Assembly: GCF_031179285.1 (NCBI RefSeq)
Contig: NZ_JAPSHY010000004.1
Span: forward strand, 124,001-188,000
Origin: Microbacterium sp.
GTDB lineage: Bacteria; Actinomycetota; Actinomycetes; Actinomycetales; Microbacteriaceae
DNA: 64,000 bases
Direction: 5' to 3'
The notes under the pieces were generated by a model, which ran no database searches, had not been told where the DNA came from, and saw nothing but the letters and a program-made list of their open reading frames with translations. This document shows positions 29,505 to 38,308 of the stretch, in pieces (position 1 is the stretch's first letter; every line of letters starts with the position of its first letter). The translations under genes and the position numbers were made by a program.

Positions 29505-29848
29505 GGTCGTTTCTCGCGTGATTCGTGGATCGTGATGATCTGCGGCTCGGAGGGACGCGCGACCAATTCCGGCGAGGGGCTCGCGAGCTGCTGCACCGGC
29601 GATTCGGCCGCAGGTTCCGTGTTGTCGCTGCCCGCGTTCGCGAACACCACGGCCACGTACGGCAGCACGGCCGCGGCGATCGCGAAGACCCACGTGTACC
29701 AGCCGTACGGCTGCACGAGGACCATGAGGGCGAAGCAGACGATCCTGATGGTCATCGTCAGCGCATAGCGGCGGACGCGGTGAGCGACCTCGTCCTGCGG
29801 CGCCTGCGGCAGGGAGGTGACAGCTGGGGCGTGGCGTGGTGCCTTCAC
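29501..29848 (-). CDS. DUF3099 membrane protein
   Basis: A 115-aa protein with two membrane segments (about residues 32-48 and 52-70) separated by PYGWYTW. This matches the actinobacterial DUF3099 family. The C-terminal 45 residues are hydrophilic. It is first in a three-gene unit with the zinc protein and SURF1. The function is unknown; the context suggests respiration or envelope. Confidence 0.8.
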   Translation of the reverse strand: MKAPRHAPAVTSLPQAPQDEVAHRVRRYALTMTIRIVCFALMVLVQPYGWYTWVFAIAAAVLPYVAVVFANAGSDNTEPAAESPVQQLASPSPELVARPSEPQIITIHESREKRP

Positions 29849-29899
29849 GATGACTCCAGCCTACGCCGCTGCGAGCCCGGTGGCCCCGGTTTGGGGCGG

Positions 29900-30544
29900 T
29901 CAGGAGCTGAAGAGGAACGGCAGGGTGAACGCGCCGAAGATCACCATGCTGACCAGTGAGAGGACGATCATCAGAAGGATGATGCCGACGACCGCGTAGC
30001 CGAGGATGAGTCCGGCGAGGGCCATGCCCCGACCACCGAGTGCGGGGTCCTTCTTGGTCTGCCCGAGCGCCATGTGCCCGGTGATCACGGCGGCGACGGA
30101 CGCCAGGACCGGGAAGATCAGCCAGCTGAGGATGAGTCCGGCGAGACCGCACACCAGAGCGGTGATCGCCAGACCGCTCGTCGGCCGGGGCTGCGCATAG
30201 CCGGGGTACGCCGGAGCGGCGCCGTAGGCCGGGTAGCCGCTCGGCTGCGGGTTCTGGGAACCATAGACCTGCGGGGCGGAGGGGTAGGAACCGGCTGCAC
30301 CCGGATACGCCTGCGGTGCCGCCGGATACGAGGGCGACACCGACGCTGCGGATCCCGGATACGGGGTCGCGGTGGTGCCGGGGTACGCCGGCGGGTACGA
30401 GGGAGCGGCACCCGGATATGCCTGGGTCGGCTGCGCGCCGTACGAACCGGTGGGCGGCGGTGCTGCCGCTCCGCTCAGGGGCGCGGGCGGCGCGGGAGGT
30501 GCAGATGGGTTCTCCGCCGGGGTGGGGATGCTGTCGTCGCTCAC
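29900..30544 (-). CDS. DUF4190 membrane protein with Pro/Tyr-rich N-terminus
   Basis: A 214-aa protein. Residues 1-118 are low-complexity Pro/Ala/Tyr/Gly with repeated YPGAA, YPPAYPG and YPAA units; residues 122-214 hold two long hydrophobic segments around GHMALGQTKKDPALGGRGMA, the DUF4190 signature. Such proteins are common in actinobacterial membranes. The disordered head faces the cytoplasm or outside and may mediate protein contacts. The function is unknown. Confidence 0.82.
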   Translation of the reverse strand: MSDDSIPTPAENPSAPPAPPAPLSGAAAPPPTGSYGAQPTQAYPGAAPSYPPAYPGTTATPYPGSAASVSPSYPAAPQAYPGAAGSYPSAPQVYGSQNPQPSGYPAYGAAPAYPGYAQPRPTSGLAITALVCGLAGLILSWLIFPVLASVAAVITGHMALGQTKKDPALGGRGMALAGLILGYAVVGIILLMIVLSLVSMVIFGAFTLPFLFSS

Positions 30545-30684
30545 ACTCGCGCCTTTCGTCCGCCTCAGCGTTCCAGGTGCGAGGAGCTCCTGTCAAACGC
30601 GAGGCAGGCGGCGGTGCGGGCTTGCTCGGTAGGATCGATTCCGGCGCGTCGGCGGAATCGGCGGCCGGATCAGGAGTGGGAATC

Positions 30685-31395
30685 ATGAGTGCTCAGCGCG
30701 TCGTCCTCGTCACCGGAGGCAACCGCGGCATCGGCCGCGCGATCGCCGAGCGATTCGTGCGCGAGGGATACCGCGTCGCGGTCACCGCACGCAGCGGCGA
30801 CGGCCCGGAGGGCGCGCTCACCGTGCGCGCCGACGTCACCGATGCCGCGGCGCTCGATGCGGCCTTCACCGAGGTCGAGCAGCAACTCGGCCCGGTCGAG
30901 ATCGTCGTGGCCAACGCGGGCATCACCAAGGACACTCTGCTGCTCCGGATGAGCGAAGACGACTTCGACAGCGTGGTGGCCACCAATCTCGGCGGGACCT
31001 TCCGCGTGGTCAAGCGGGCCTCGAAGGGGATGCTCCGCGCTCGCTTCGGCCGCGTGATCCTGATCTCCAGCGTGGTCGGCCTCTACGGCTCTGCGGGCCA
31101 GGTCAACTACTCGGCATCCAAGAGCGCCCTGGTCGGCTTCGCCCGCTCGCTCACGCGCGAACTGGGGGGTCGGGGCATCACCGCCAACGTCGTCGCCCCG
31201 GGATTCATCGAGACCGACATGACGGCCGAGCTTCCCGAGGAGACCCAGAAGCAGTACAAGGCCAACATCCCGGCAGGGCGATTCGCGACGCCCGACGAGG
31301 TCGCAGGCGTCGTCACGTGGCTGGCGGGAGACGACGCCGGCTACATCTCCGGTGCGGTCATCCCGGTCGACGGCGGCCTCGGAATGGGCCACTGA
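30685..31395 (+). CDS. fabG: SDR-family 3-oxoacyl-ACP reductase (FabG type)
   Basis: A 236-aa short-chain dehydrogenase with the NADP motif TGGNRGIGRAIAE near residue 10, NAG near residue 78, Ser/Tyr/Lys catalytic residues in ISSVVGLYGS and YSASKSA, and a C-terminal GAVIPVDGGLGMGH typical of FabG/MabA. It would reduce 3-oxoacyl-ACP in fatty acid elongation. It lies about 8 kb from the fab cluster. The ATG follows AGGAG. It is convergent with serB (9 nt between). Confidence 0.88.
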   Translation: MSAQRVVLVTGGNRGIGRAIAERFVREGYRVAVTARSGDGPEGALTVRADVTDAAALDAAFTEVEQQLGPVEIVVANAGITKDTLLLRMSEDDFDSVVATNLGGTFRVVKRASKGMLRARFGRVILISSVVGLYGSAGQVNYSASKSALVGFARSLTRELGGRGITANVVAPGFIETDMTAELPEETQKQYKANIPAGRFATPDEVAGVVTWLAGDDAGYISGAVIPVDGGLGMGH

Positions 31396-31404
31396 CGGAC
31401 GACC

Positions 31405-32040
31405 TCATGGCAGCAGGGGGATGACCTCCGCCAGATCCTGCGCATGGATGACGAGGTTCGCGGCCACGCGCACCGCGGGCTTGGCATTGAAGGCCAGACC
31501 GAGCCCCGCGACGGACATCATCTGCAGGTCGTTGGCGCCGTCGCCGATGGCGATCGTCGCGTGCGGCGCGAGGCCGAGCTCGGCCGCCCATTCCGTGAGG
31601 GATGCTGCTTTCGCCGCGGCATCCACGATGTCTCCGTCGACGAGACCGGTGAGCGCGCCGTCTGAGGCCTGAAGTCGGTTCGCGCGCCAGCGATCGATGC
31701 CCAGCGCCGGTGCCACGTGGTCAAGGATCTCGTGGAAACCGCCCGAGACGACGCCCACCACGCCTCCGCGATCGTGTACCGCGGTCACCAGCTCGTGCAC
31801 GCCGGGTGTCGGCTCGATCCTGGCGAGGACGCGATCGTACGCGTCGACGGACACCCCTCGGAGCACGGAGACGCGAGAACGCAGGCTCGCGGCGAAGTCC
31901 ACCTCTCCGCGCATCGCAGCCTCCGTGGCCGCCTGCACCTCGGGCCCGCGTCCCGCCTCATCGGCGAGAAGCTCGATCACCTCGTTGCGGATCAGGGTGG
32001 AATCGGCATCGAGGACGACGAGGAAACGCGCTGCGGTCAC
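31405..32040 (-). CDS. serB: Phosphoserine phosphatase
   Basis: HAD-family enzyme of 211 aa that makes serine from phosphoserine. It has the nucleophile motif VLDADSTLI with Asp11 and Asp13, VVSGGFHEI near residue 98, and IAIGDGANDLQM near residue 166. The start is GTG at 32040. A TACGCT -10 (32053-32048) lies 7 nt upstream with no Shine-Dalgarno, so it is probably leaderless. Compared with many SerB proteins it lacks an N-terminal ACT domain. Confidence 0.92.
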   Translation of the reverse strand: MTAARFLVVLDADSTLIRNEVIELLADEAGRGPEVQAATEAAMRGEVDFAASLRSRVSVLRGVSVDAYDRVLARIEPTPGVHELVTAVHDRGGVVGVVSGGFHEILDHVAPALGIDRWRANRLQASDGALTGLVDGDIVDAAAKAASLTEWAAELGLAPHATIAIGDGANDLQMMSVAGLGLAFNAKPAVRVAANLVIHAQDLAEVIPLLP

Positions 32041-32081
32041 CCGATCGAGCGTAGCGTCACTCCAGCGCTCGCGACGCAGGC

Positions 32082-33323
32082 TCAGCGCTCGATGAAGACG
32101 CCCTTGCCGACCACCGTCAGTCCCGACTCGGTCACCGTGAAGCCGCGGGCGAGGTCGCGTTCGCGGTCGACTCCGACGGTCGCACCGTCGGCGAGGACGA
32201 CGTTCTTGTCGAGGATCGCGCGGTGCACTCGGGAGCCGGAACCGAGCTGCACGTGATCGAAGACCACCGAGTCGGTGATCGTGGAACCGCCTCCTGCGAG
32301 CGTCCATGGGCCGACGACACTGCGCTCGAGGTGCGTGCCCGAGAGCACGGATCCGAGCGACACGATGGAGTCGATCGCATTCCCGATCCGGCCCACGGAA
32401 TCACGCACGAACTTCGCGGGAGGCGAGTTCACGGTCTGGGAATGGATCGGCCAGTCCATGTTGTACAGGTTGAAGATCGGCAGTGTCGAGATGAGATCCA
32501 TGTGGGCGTCGAAGAACGAGTCGATGGTTCCCACATCGCGCCAGTAGGAGCGATCGCGCGGCGACGAGCCCGGCACGTCGTTCTGCTTCATGTCGTAGTA
32601 GCCGGCCTCGCCGCGATCCACGAAATACGGCACGATGTCGCCGCCCATGTCGTGTCCCGACGTCGGAGATTCGCCATCCGATTCCACCGCGGCGATCAGG
32701 GCATCGGCATCGAAGATGTAGTTGCCCATCGACGCCAGGATCTCGTGCGGGGAGTCGGGCAGTCCTGCGATGTCGGTCGGCTTCTCGAGGAACTGCTTGA
32801 TGCGACCGCTCTCGGCATCCGCATCGATGACTCCGAACTGGTTCGCCATCGCGAGCGGCTGGCGGATGCCGGCGACGGTCGCCTTCGCGCCCGATTCGAT
32901 GTGGGCGTCGAGCATCTGGCGGAAGTCCATGCGGTAGACGTGGTCGGCGCCGATGACCACGACGATGTCGGGCTTCTCATCGTTGATGAGATTCATGCTC
33001 TGCAGGATCGCGTCGGCCGAACCGGAGAACCAGCGCTTTCCGAGGCGCTGCTGCGCCGGGACCGAGGCGACGTAGGAATCAAGCAGCGCAGACATCCGCC
33101 AGGTCTGCGAGATGTGCCGATCCAGACTGTGCGACTTGTATTGGGTGAGCACGACGACCTGACGCAGCCCGGAGTTGATCAGGTTCGAGATCGCGAAGTC
33201 GATGAGCCGGTACTGTCCGCCGAAGGGAACGGCCGGTTTCGCACGGTCGGCGGTGAGCGGCATGAGGCGCTTGCCCTCGCCCCCGGCGAGGATGATCCCG
33301 AAGACCTTCTTTGGAGCGGACAT
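32082..33323 (-). CDS. glgC: Glucose-1-phosphate adenylyltransferase
   Basis: Makes ADP-glucose for glycogen or maltosyl transfer. The 413-aa protein has the nucleotide motif [12 protein letters not shown] near residue 13, GTADAI-like [10 protein letters not shown] near residue 100, and a C-terminal left-handed beta-helix. A TAGTGT -10 (33335-33330) lies 6 nt before the ATG, suggesting a leaderless mRNA. It is divergent from glgA across a 70-bp gap. Confidence 0.95.
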   Translation of the reverse strand: MSAPKKVFGIILAGGEGKRLMPLTADRAKPAVPFGGQYRLIDFAISNLINSGLRQVVVLTQYKSHSLDRHISQTWRMSALLDSYVASVPAQQRLGKRWFSGSADAILQSMNLINDEKPDIVVVIGADHVYRMDFRQMLDAHIESGAKATVAGIRQPLAMANQFGVIDADAESGRIKQFLEKPTDIAGLPDSPHEILASMGNYIFDADALIAAVESDGESPTSGHDMGGDIVPYFVDRGEAGYYDMKQNDVPGSSPRDRSYWRDVGTIDSFFDAHMDLISTLPIFNLYNMDWPIHSQTVNSPPAKFVRDSVGRIGNAIDSIVSLGSVLSGTHLERSVVGPWTLAGGGSTITDSVVFDHVQLGSGSRVHRAILDKNVVLADGATVGVDRERDLARGFTVTESGLTVVGKGVFIER

Positions 33324-33353
33324 GGCTCCACACTAGGGGGCGCGCGGTTCGGC

Positions 33354-33388
33354 TCACTAGCGTCTGGACAAGTGAGTCACTAGCGTCT
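33354..33388. repeat. 12-bp direct repeat between glgC and glgA
   Basis: TCACTAGCGTCT occurs at 33354-33365 and again at 33377-33388, 23 bp apart, in the divergent promoter region. The second copy contains TAGCGT, 7 nt before the glgA ATG, a candidate -10 for a leaderless transcript. The repeats may be operator half-sites or a duplicated promoter. Confidence 0.5.
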
Positions 33389-33393
33389 AATGC

Positions 33394-34578
33394 ATGCGAG
33401 TCGAGATGATCACGAAGGAATACCCGCCGGAGATCTACGGCGGGGCCGGCGTGCATGTCGCCGAGCTCGTCGTCGCCCTTCGTGCGAGCATCGACGTCCG
33501 CGTGCGTGCGTTCGGGGCGGACCGGGACGAGGACGGAACCTTCAGCTACCGGGCACCGGCGGAGCTCGCCGACGCGAACGCCGCGCTGCAGACCCTCGGC
33601 ACCGATCTCGAGATCGTCTCGGCGATCACCGAAGCGGACGTGGTGCACAGTCACACGTGGTACGCGAACTTCGCCGGCCATCTGACCTCTCAGCTGCACG
33701 GCATCCCGCACGTGCTGACCGCGCACAGTCTCGAGCCGCTGCGCCCATGGAAGGCCGAGCAACTCGGCGGCGGCTACGCGGTCTCCAGCGGCATCGAGAA
33801 GCTGGCTTACGAGAACGCGGCGGCCGTGATCGCCGTGAGCGCCGGTATGCGAGCCGACATCCTGCGCAGCTACCCCCTGGTCGAGCCTGCGCGCGTGCGC
33901 GTCATTCACAACGGCATCGACACCGACCGGTGGCGGCCGGTCGAGAACCCCGCATTCCTGCAGAGCATCGGGATGGATCCGGCCAAGCCCTCGGTCGTGT
34001 TCGTCGGTCGCATCACGCGGCAGAAGGGCCTGCCGTATCTTCTGCGGGCGGCGCGGCTGCTGCCGCCGGACGTGCAGCTGGTGCTGTGCGCGGGGGCCCC
34101 GGACACCCCGGAGATCATGGCCGAGGTGCAGGACGGCGTGCGTCTGCTTCAACAGAGCCGCGACGGCGTCATCTGGATCGAGAAGATGCTGCCTCGAGAC
34201 GAGCTCTCGACGATCCTCGCGGCTGCCACGACCTTCGTGTGCCCGTCGGTGTACGAGCCGCTCGGCATCGTGAACCTCGAAGCCATGGCGTGCGGCGCCG
34301 CGGTCGTCGGAACCGCCACCGGCGGCATTCCTGAGGTGGTCGACGACGGTGTCACCGGTCGTCTCGTGCCCATCGAGCAGGTGCAGGACGGCACGGGGAC
34401 GCCCATCGATCCCGACCGTTACGTGGCAGACCTGGCTGCCGTGCTCACGGAGGTCGTCTCCGATCCAGAGCAGGCGCGCCGCTACGGTGAGGCCGGTCGC
34501 GAGCGGGCCAGGAGTGAGTTCAGCTGGATGGCGATCGCCGATGCCACGCGCGCGCTCTACGCGGAGCTGACGGCATGA
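33394..34578 (+). CDS. glgA: GT4 glycogen synthase / maltose-1-phosphate synthase
   Basis: A 394-aa GT4-type glycosyltransferase starting MRVEMITKEYPPEIYGGAG, with VVFVGRITRQKGLPYLL near residue 203 and the nucleotide-binding segment YEPLGIVNLEAMACG near residue 288. It is the actinobacterial type of GlgA. The mycobacterial relative next to glgC was shown to be GlgM, which makes maltose 1-phosphate from ADP-glucose, so that activity is as likely here. It is divergent from glgC. Confidence 0.92.
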   Translation: MRVEMITKEYPPEIYGGAGVHVAELVVALRASIDVRVRAFGADRDEDGTFSYRAPAELADANAALQTLGTDLEIVSAITEADVVHSHTWYANFAGHLTSQLHGIPHVLTAHSLEPLRPWKAEQLGGGYAVSSGIEKLAYENAAAVIAVSAGMRADILRSYPLVEPARVRVIHNGIDTDRWRPVENPAFLQSIGMDPAKPSVVFVGRITRQKGLPYLLRAARLLPPDVQLVLCAGAPDTPEIMAEVQDGVRLLQQSRDGVIWIEKMLPRDELSTILAAATTFVCPSVYEPLGIVNLEAMACGAAVVGTATGGIPEVVDDGVTGRLVPIEQVQDGTGTPIDPDRYVADLAAVLTEVVSDPEQARRYGEAGRERARSEFSWMAIADATRALYAELTA

Positions 34579-34596
34579 GCCGATAGGCTTGAGGGC

Positions 34597-35382
34597 ATGC
34601 CGATCGCTCTGGAATTCACCGATGTCGTCGTGCGCCGCGAGGGTCGCAACATCATCGATCACGTGACCTGGCAGGTCTCGGACGATCAGCGATGGGTGAT
34701 CCTCGGACCGAACGGCGCGGGCAAGACGACCCTGCTGCAGCTCGCGGACACGCTCATGCACCCGACGTCCGGCAACGTGACGGTCCTGGGGGAGACGCTG
34801 GGGCGAACCGACGTGTTCGAGCTCCGCCCCCGTATCGGATTCGCCTCATCGGCGATGGCCAAGCGCGTGCCGCGGGATGAGACGGTGCTCGACACCGTGC
34901 TCACCGCCGCCTACTCCGTGCTCGGACGCTGGAACGAGGACTACGAGGACATCGATGAGCGCCGCGCGATGCGGGTGCTGCGGGACTGGCGTCTCGAACA
35001 CCTCGCCGAGCGGACTTTCGGAACGCTCAGCGACGGCGAGCAGAAGCGCGTCCAGATCGCTCGCGCGGTGATGACCGACCCCGAGCTGCTGCTGCTGGAT
35101 GAGCCGACCGCGTCGCTCGATCTCGGTTCCCGTGAGGAACTGCTCGCTCTGCTGAGCGGTTACGCGTCGTCGCCGAGCACTCCGGCGATGCTGATGGTCA
35201 CGCACCACGTCGAGGAGGTCCCGGTCGGGTTCACCCACGTCATGCTCATTCGCGACGGGCAGGTCGTCGCCGCAGGCCCGATCGCCGAGACGCTGACGGC
35301 CGACTCGCTGTCCGCCACGTTCGGGATGCCGATCGCCCTCACCGGCGAAGACGGGCGCTACGCGGCCCGCGCTGCGGGCTGA
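34597..35382 (+). CDS. ABC transporter ATP-binding protein (orphan)
   Basis: A 261-aa ABC ATPase with Walker [10 protein letters not shown] near residue 37, a variant signature [14 protein letters not shown] (Asp in place of Gly) and Walker [13 protein letters not shown]. No permease gene is adjacent. It resembles the stand-alone YlmA/ModF-like group. A TAGGCT -10 (34584-34589) lies 7 nt before the ATG, so it is probably leaderless and separate from glgA. The role is unknown. Confidence 0.85.
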   Translation: MPIALEFTDVVVRREGRNIIDHVTWQVSDDQRWVILGPNGAGKTTLLQLADTLMHPTSGNVTVLGETLGRTDVFELRPRIGFASSAMAKRVPRDETVLDTVLTAAYSVLGRWNEDYEDIDERRAMRVLRDWRLEHLAERTFGTLSDGEQKRVQIARAVMTDPELLLLDEPTASLDLGSREELLALLSGYASSPSTPAMLMVTHHVEEVPVGFTHVMLIRDGQVVAAGPIAETLTADSLSATFGMPIALTGEDGRYAARAAG

Positions 35383-35393
35383 GCGCGATCTGT

Positions 35394-35473
35394 TAGAATC
35401 GATCCTTGGTGCTTTCTGCACCGCAGACTTCCCTCGTCCCTGGCACAATCCAGGGCAGCAACTAAGGAATCCC
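35394..35473 (+). promoter_or_regulatory. rpmE2 promoter and structured leader (candidate L31 leader)
   Basis: A TAGAAT -10 at 35394-35399 predicts a start near 35406. The leader then holds two hairpins: GGTGC/GCACC (35408-35412 with 35418-35422) and CCCTGG/CCAGGG (35438-35443 with 35450-35455), followed by AAGGA and the ATG. Ribosomal protein leaders for L31 have been described in actinobacteria; whether this one matches that model needs an alignment. Confidence 0.5.
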
Positions 35474-35728
35474 ATGAAGACTGACATCCACCCCGACTAC
35501 AAGGCCGTCGTGTTCCGCGACCTCGGTTCGGGCGAGACCTTCCTCACCCGCTCCACCGTCACCAGCGACAAGACCGTCGAGCTCGACGGCGTGGAGTACC
35601 CCGTCATCGACGTCGAGATCTCCTCGGCCTCCCACCCGTTCTACACGGGCAAGCAGCGCATCATGGACTCGGCCGGCCGCGTCGAGAAGTTCAACCAGCG
35701 CTTCAAGGGCTTCGGCGGCTCCAAGTAA
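35474..35728 (+). CDS. rpmE2: Type B 50S ribosomal protein L31
   Basis: An 84-aa L31 starting [20 protein letters not shown] and ending in [11 protein letters not shown]. It has no cysteines, so it is the zinc-free (C-minus, type B) form, which in actinobacteria often replaces the zinc form under zinc limitation. It has a good AAGGA site and a strong terminator downstream. No Zur box was recognised by eye. Confidence 0.96.
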   Translation: MKTDIHPDYKAVVFRDLGSGETFLTRSTVTSDKTVELDGVEYPVIDVEISSASHPFYTGKQRIMDSAGRVEKFNQRFKGFGGSK

Positions 35729-35739
35729 TTCCGCCAGAA

Positions 35740-35773
35740 GAAGACCCCGTGCTCCTCGGAGCGCGGGGTCTTC
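35740..35773 (+). terminator. Rho-independent terminator after rpmE2
   Basis: AAGACCCCG at 35741-35749 pairs with CGGGGTCTT at 35764-35772, with an inner GCTC/GGAGC extension. It lies 12 nt after the rpmE2 stop. Confidence 0.85.
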
Positions 35774-35804
35774 GTCGTCGTACCGACCGGCTCGGCGGCC
35801 GAGC

Positions 35805-36086
35805 TCAGATGTCGAGGACGATGCGCCCGTCTTCGATCCGATCGGGCGGGTCGCCGGGAGCGGGCGCGGGTGCCGTCCGGCGCGTCTGCCGGTCGCGTTC
35901 CATCCCCGCCTCGTGAGCGGACGGGATCCAGATGGCGTCGAAGGCGCCTCCCAGGCCGCCGCCGGTGCCCTGGTACTTCTGCTCGACGGGTTTGCGAGAG
36001 AACGTGTGCACCATGCCGAACATGAGCAGGGCGGGTCCCATGACGAGCACCGTCGCCAGGGTGATCCACGCCATCGCGTCGCGCAT
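35805..36086 (-). CDS. Small single-pass membrane protein, unknown function
   Basis: A 93-aa protein with one N-terminal membrane segment (residues about 5-26, WITLATVLVMGPALLMFGMV) and a hydrophilic Pro/Arg-rich tail ending in RIVLDI. A TAGGCT -10 (36098-36093) is 6 nt from the ATG, a leaderless layout that supports it as a real gene. I do not recognise the family. Confidence 0.65.
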   Translation of the reverse strand: MRDAMAWITLATVLVMGPALLMFGMVHTFSRKPVEQKYQGTGGGLGGAFDAIWIPSAHEAGMERDRQTRRTAPAPAPGDPPDRIEDGRIVLDI

Positions 36087-36131
36087 GGACCCAGCCTAGG
36101 TGCAGCCCGAGCCGAAAGACTGGCGCCGTGA

Positions 36132-38132
36132 TCACATCACGTTGCCGATGTAGGAGTACTTGACGAAGACCTCCGCGGCCATGCCCGATTCCTCCAGCAC
36201 CCCCTGCACCGTGCTCATCATGTAGTTGGAGTCCCAGCCCATGTACAGGAAGTGCGAGCCGTCGAGCTCGTCCCAGTGACCCTTCCAGGCCATCTCGTCG
36301 TAGATGGGTCCGCCGTGCTGTGCGCTGTACCTCAGCGCTGACTCCCGTGCATCGGTCCACGCACGGCGGAGCACCCGGTTGAACAGGTGCTTGACGTCGT
36401 AGACCTCCCACCGTTCGCCGCGATACTCGACATAGTCGAACTCCCGCTCCCAGCCGGCCGGCCATCCGCGTCGGCGGATCGCATCCAGGATGGGGGTCAG
36501 TCCGTCGTCGTCGATCTCCGGCAGGCTCGGCCGTGCCCAGATGCGCAGGAGTTCCGAGGTGAGGCGGACTGTGCGCTGGGCGATCTCGGCTGTGCCCCAC
36601 CGCGTGGTCGATTCGAGTTCGCGCGTCGCCGGAACCGCGCTGCGCGAGTACGCCTCCGTGCGCTTGACGGGGTACGAGGCACCGAACACGCGCTCGGTGA
36701 GGGCGGGCTCGAGCAGTGTGAGGTTGCCGAGGGTCGGCGTCAGGGCGCGGTGACTGTTCTGCTCGTCTTCGGAGAACTCCTTCCACGAGCGGTCGCCGTC
36801 ACCGGACCACGCATCGCCCGGTGCCGACGGCACGATGTGCTCGACGTCGAACTCCGACGGATCCTCGACCCCTTCGAGTCGTCCCAGCACGTAGGCGGCG
36901 TGGGGGAGTTCGCTGTACTTCAGCACGGCGCTCACCCTCTCGTCCGACGGCGTGATGCGCGCGAAAGCGCGGGTGAGTGAGTCCCGGCCTTGTGCCCGCG
37001 CTCGGCAGAGCCGCGCGATCAGGCGCTCATTGGGCAGATTCACGAGGGTGCGGCGCAGGTAGAGCGCCTGGATCCGCTCCAGCGTCTCGATGAGCTCGTC
37101 ACGGTCGACCCGGCCGCGCACATGATCGCTGTAGGCGCTCAGCACCAGCGGGTAGGCGGCGCGTCCGAACGTGTTCACGTATCGCAGTTGGCGAGCGATC
37201 TCCGCATCGCTCTCGAGGGAGGGATCGAGCAGCGTCGCGTAGATCTCGGCATAGTGACGCCACGTCGCGGCATCCGCCTGGAGGTGCTCGAGGTCGACGC
37301 GGGGGAAGGACTGCCGGAATGCGCTGTAGACACCGTGCTCGCCGGATGCTGTGACCTCGCGCCCCGTCGTCATGACGAGGTAGTGGCGCCAGAACGCACC
37401 GATCATCTCGCCGGTGTGCTGCTCGATGGGCAGCCAGAAGCGGGCTTCGACGTCGAGCTGTTCGGCGTGGGTGAGCCCCATCAGGATGTAGTTGTGGATG
37501 AGCTCGTGATCGCGCAGCGGCTCGCCGGTCGAGTTCAGGCTCTCGAAGATCTGTTGAGCGTTCGCCGCGGCACCGAGCGTGATCGAGACGTGCTCGAGCT
37601 TCTGCAGGCCCCGCCAGATCGCGGGGGCTTCGTCGGCGTGGACCTGACTGCGGAAGAACGCGTAGTTGTCGTCGAAACGCGACTCGCGCTCGGCATCGCT
37701 GCGCCGATCCAGCACGACCGATTCGTACAGGTCAGCCCAGGCGTCGTGCGGGCGCAGCTTGGTGCGTGACGGCTGATCGTGCTGGACGAGCACGCGCTGG
37801 AGATCCGCCGCCAGCTGCGGATCTCTGTCCTTCACGGCGTGGTGAAGGGCGGCGATGAGCAGCATGAGCGTGGTGAGGCGCTGCTGGCCGTCGATGAGGA
37901 TCAGATCGCCCGCCGTGCCGGTGTCACGTGCCGAGAGGATCGAGCCGATGAAGTGGCGGTGGGCGTCGTCCTCCGCGGCGACCGCACGGACGTCCGAGAG
38001 CAACCGCTCGCACCCGCCGATGTCCCAGCGGTACTGGCGCTGATAGACCGGGACGACGATGGTCGCGGATCCGGTTGCGAGCCACTCGATCGTGTTGACT
38101 GCTGTCGCCTCGACGTTCGTGGCTGTGCTCAT
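36132..38132 (-). CDS. DUF262/DUF1524 GmrSD-like nuclease with extra C-terminal domain
   Basis: A 666-aa defence-type protein. The N-terminal DUF262 domain has VPVYQRQYRW at 27-36 and DGQQRLTTL at 81-89, the nucleotide-dependent DGQQR motif of GmrS. The DUF1524 HNH-like domain has FDVEHIVP with His432 and LGNLTLLE with Asn470, as in GmrD. Residues about 540-666 form an extra domain I do not recognise (YRGERWEVYDVKHLFNRVL, then FLYMGWDSNYM). GmrSD is a type IV restriction enzyme against modified phage DNA. It stands alone, without methylase or helicase. Confidence 0.85.
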   Translation of the reverse strand: MSTATNVEATAVNTIEWLATGSATIVVPVYQRQYRWDIGGCERLLSDVRAVAAEDDAHRHFIGSILSARDTGTAGDLILIDGQQRLTTLMLLIAALHHAVKDRDPQLAADLQRVLVQHDQPSRTKLRPHDAWADLYESVVLDRRSDAERESRFDDNYAFFRSQVHADEAPAIWRGLQKLEHVSITLGAAANAQQIFESLNSTGEPLRDHELIHNYILMGLTHAEQLDVEARFWLPIEQHTGEMIGAFWRHYLVMTTGREVTASGEHGVYSAFRQSFPRVDLEHLQADAATWRHYAEIYATLLDPSLESDAEIARQLRYVNTFGRAAYPLVLSAYSDHVRGRVDRDELIETLERIQALYLRRTLVNLPNERLIARLCRARAQGRDSLTRAFARITPSDERVSAVLKYSELPHAAYVLGRLEGVEDPSEFDVEHIVPSAPGDAWSGDGDRSWKEFSEDEQNSHRALTPTLGNLTLLEPALTERVFGASYPVKRTEAYSRSAVPATRELESTTRWGTAEIAQRTVRLTSELLRIWARPSLPEIDDDGLTPILDAIRRRGWPAGWEREFDYVEYRGERWEVYDVKHLFNRVLRRAWTDARESALRYSAQHGGPIYDEMAWKGHWDELDGSHFLYMGWDSNYMMSTVQGVLEESGMAAEVFVKYSYIGNVM

Positions 38133-38242
38133 TCTCGTGACTCACCCTCCGGTAGCGCAGGGCGCCCGGAACGCGCCCGGTGCCCGGATCAGTCTATTCG
38201 CTTCACCGGCGGCGTCCTCGGGAGAGCAGACAGGTGTCGCTG

Positions 38243-38256
38243 TTAGGCTTGCCTTA
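38243..38256 (+). promoter_or_regulatory. DtxR/IdeR iron-box-like site
   Basis: TTAGGCTTGCCTTA at 38243-38256 matches most of the central part of the actinobacterial DtxR/IdeR consensus (TTAGGTTAGGCTAACCTAA). The left outer arm is poor. It lies 53 bp before the start of the putative Fe(II) oxygenase gene. Assignment is by eye only. Confidence 0.4.
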
Positions 38257-38308
38257 TCAGGGCCTGTTAAAACGTGCTGGCCCCCGATGAAAGGAACATG
38301 ACTCGATC

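Noticed and set aside
30190..30480. Repeated Tyr-Pro-Gly coding units as a possible tandem DNA repeat
   Set aside because: The repeats are in the protein (Pro/Tyr-rich head of the DUF4190 protein) and vary at the DNA level, so no separate repeat element is claimed.
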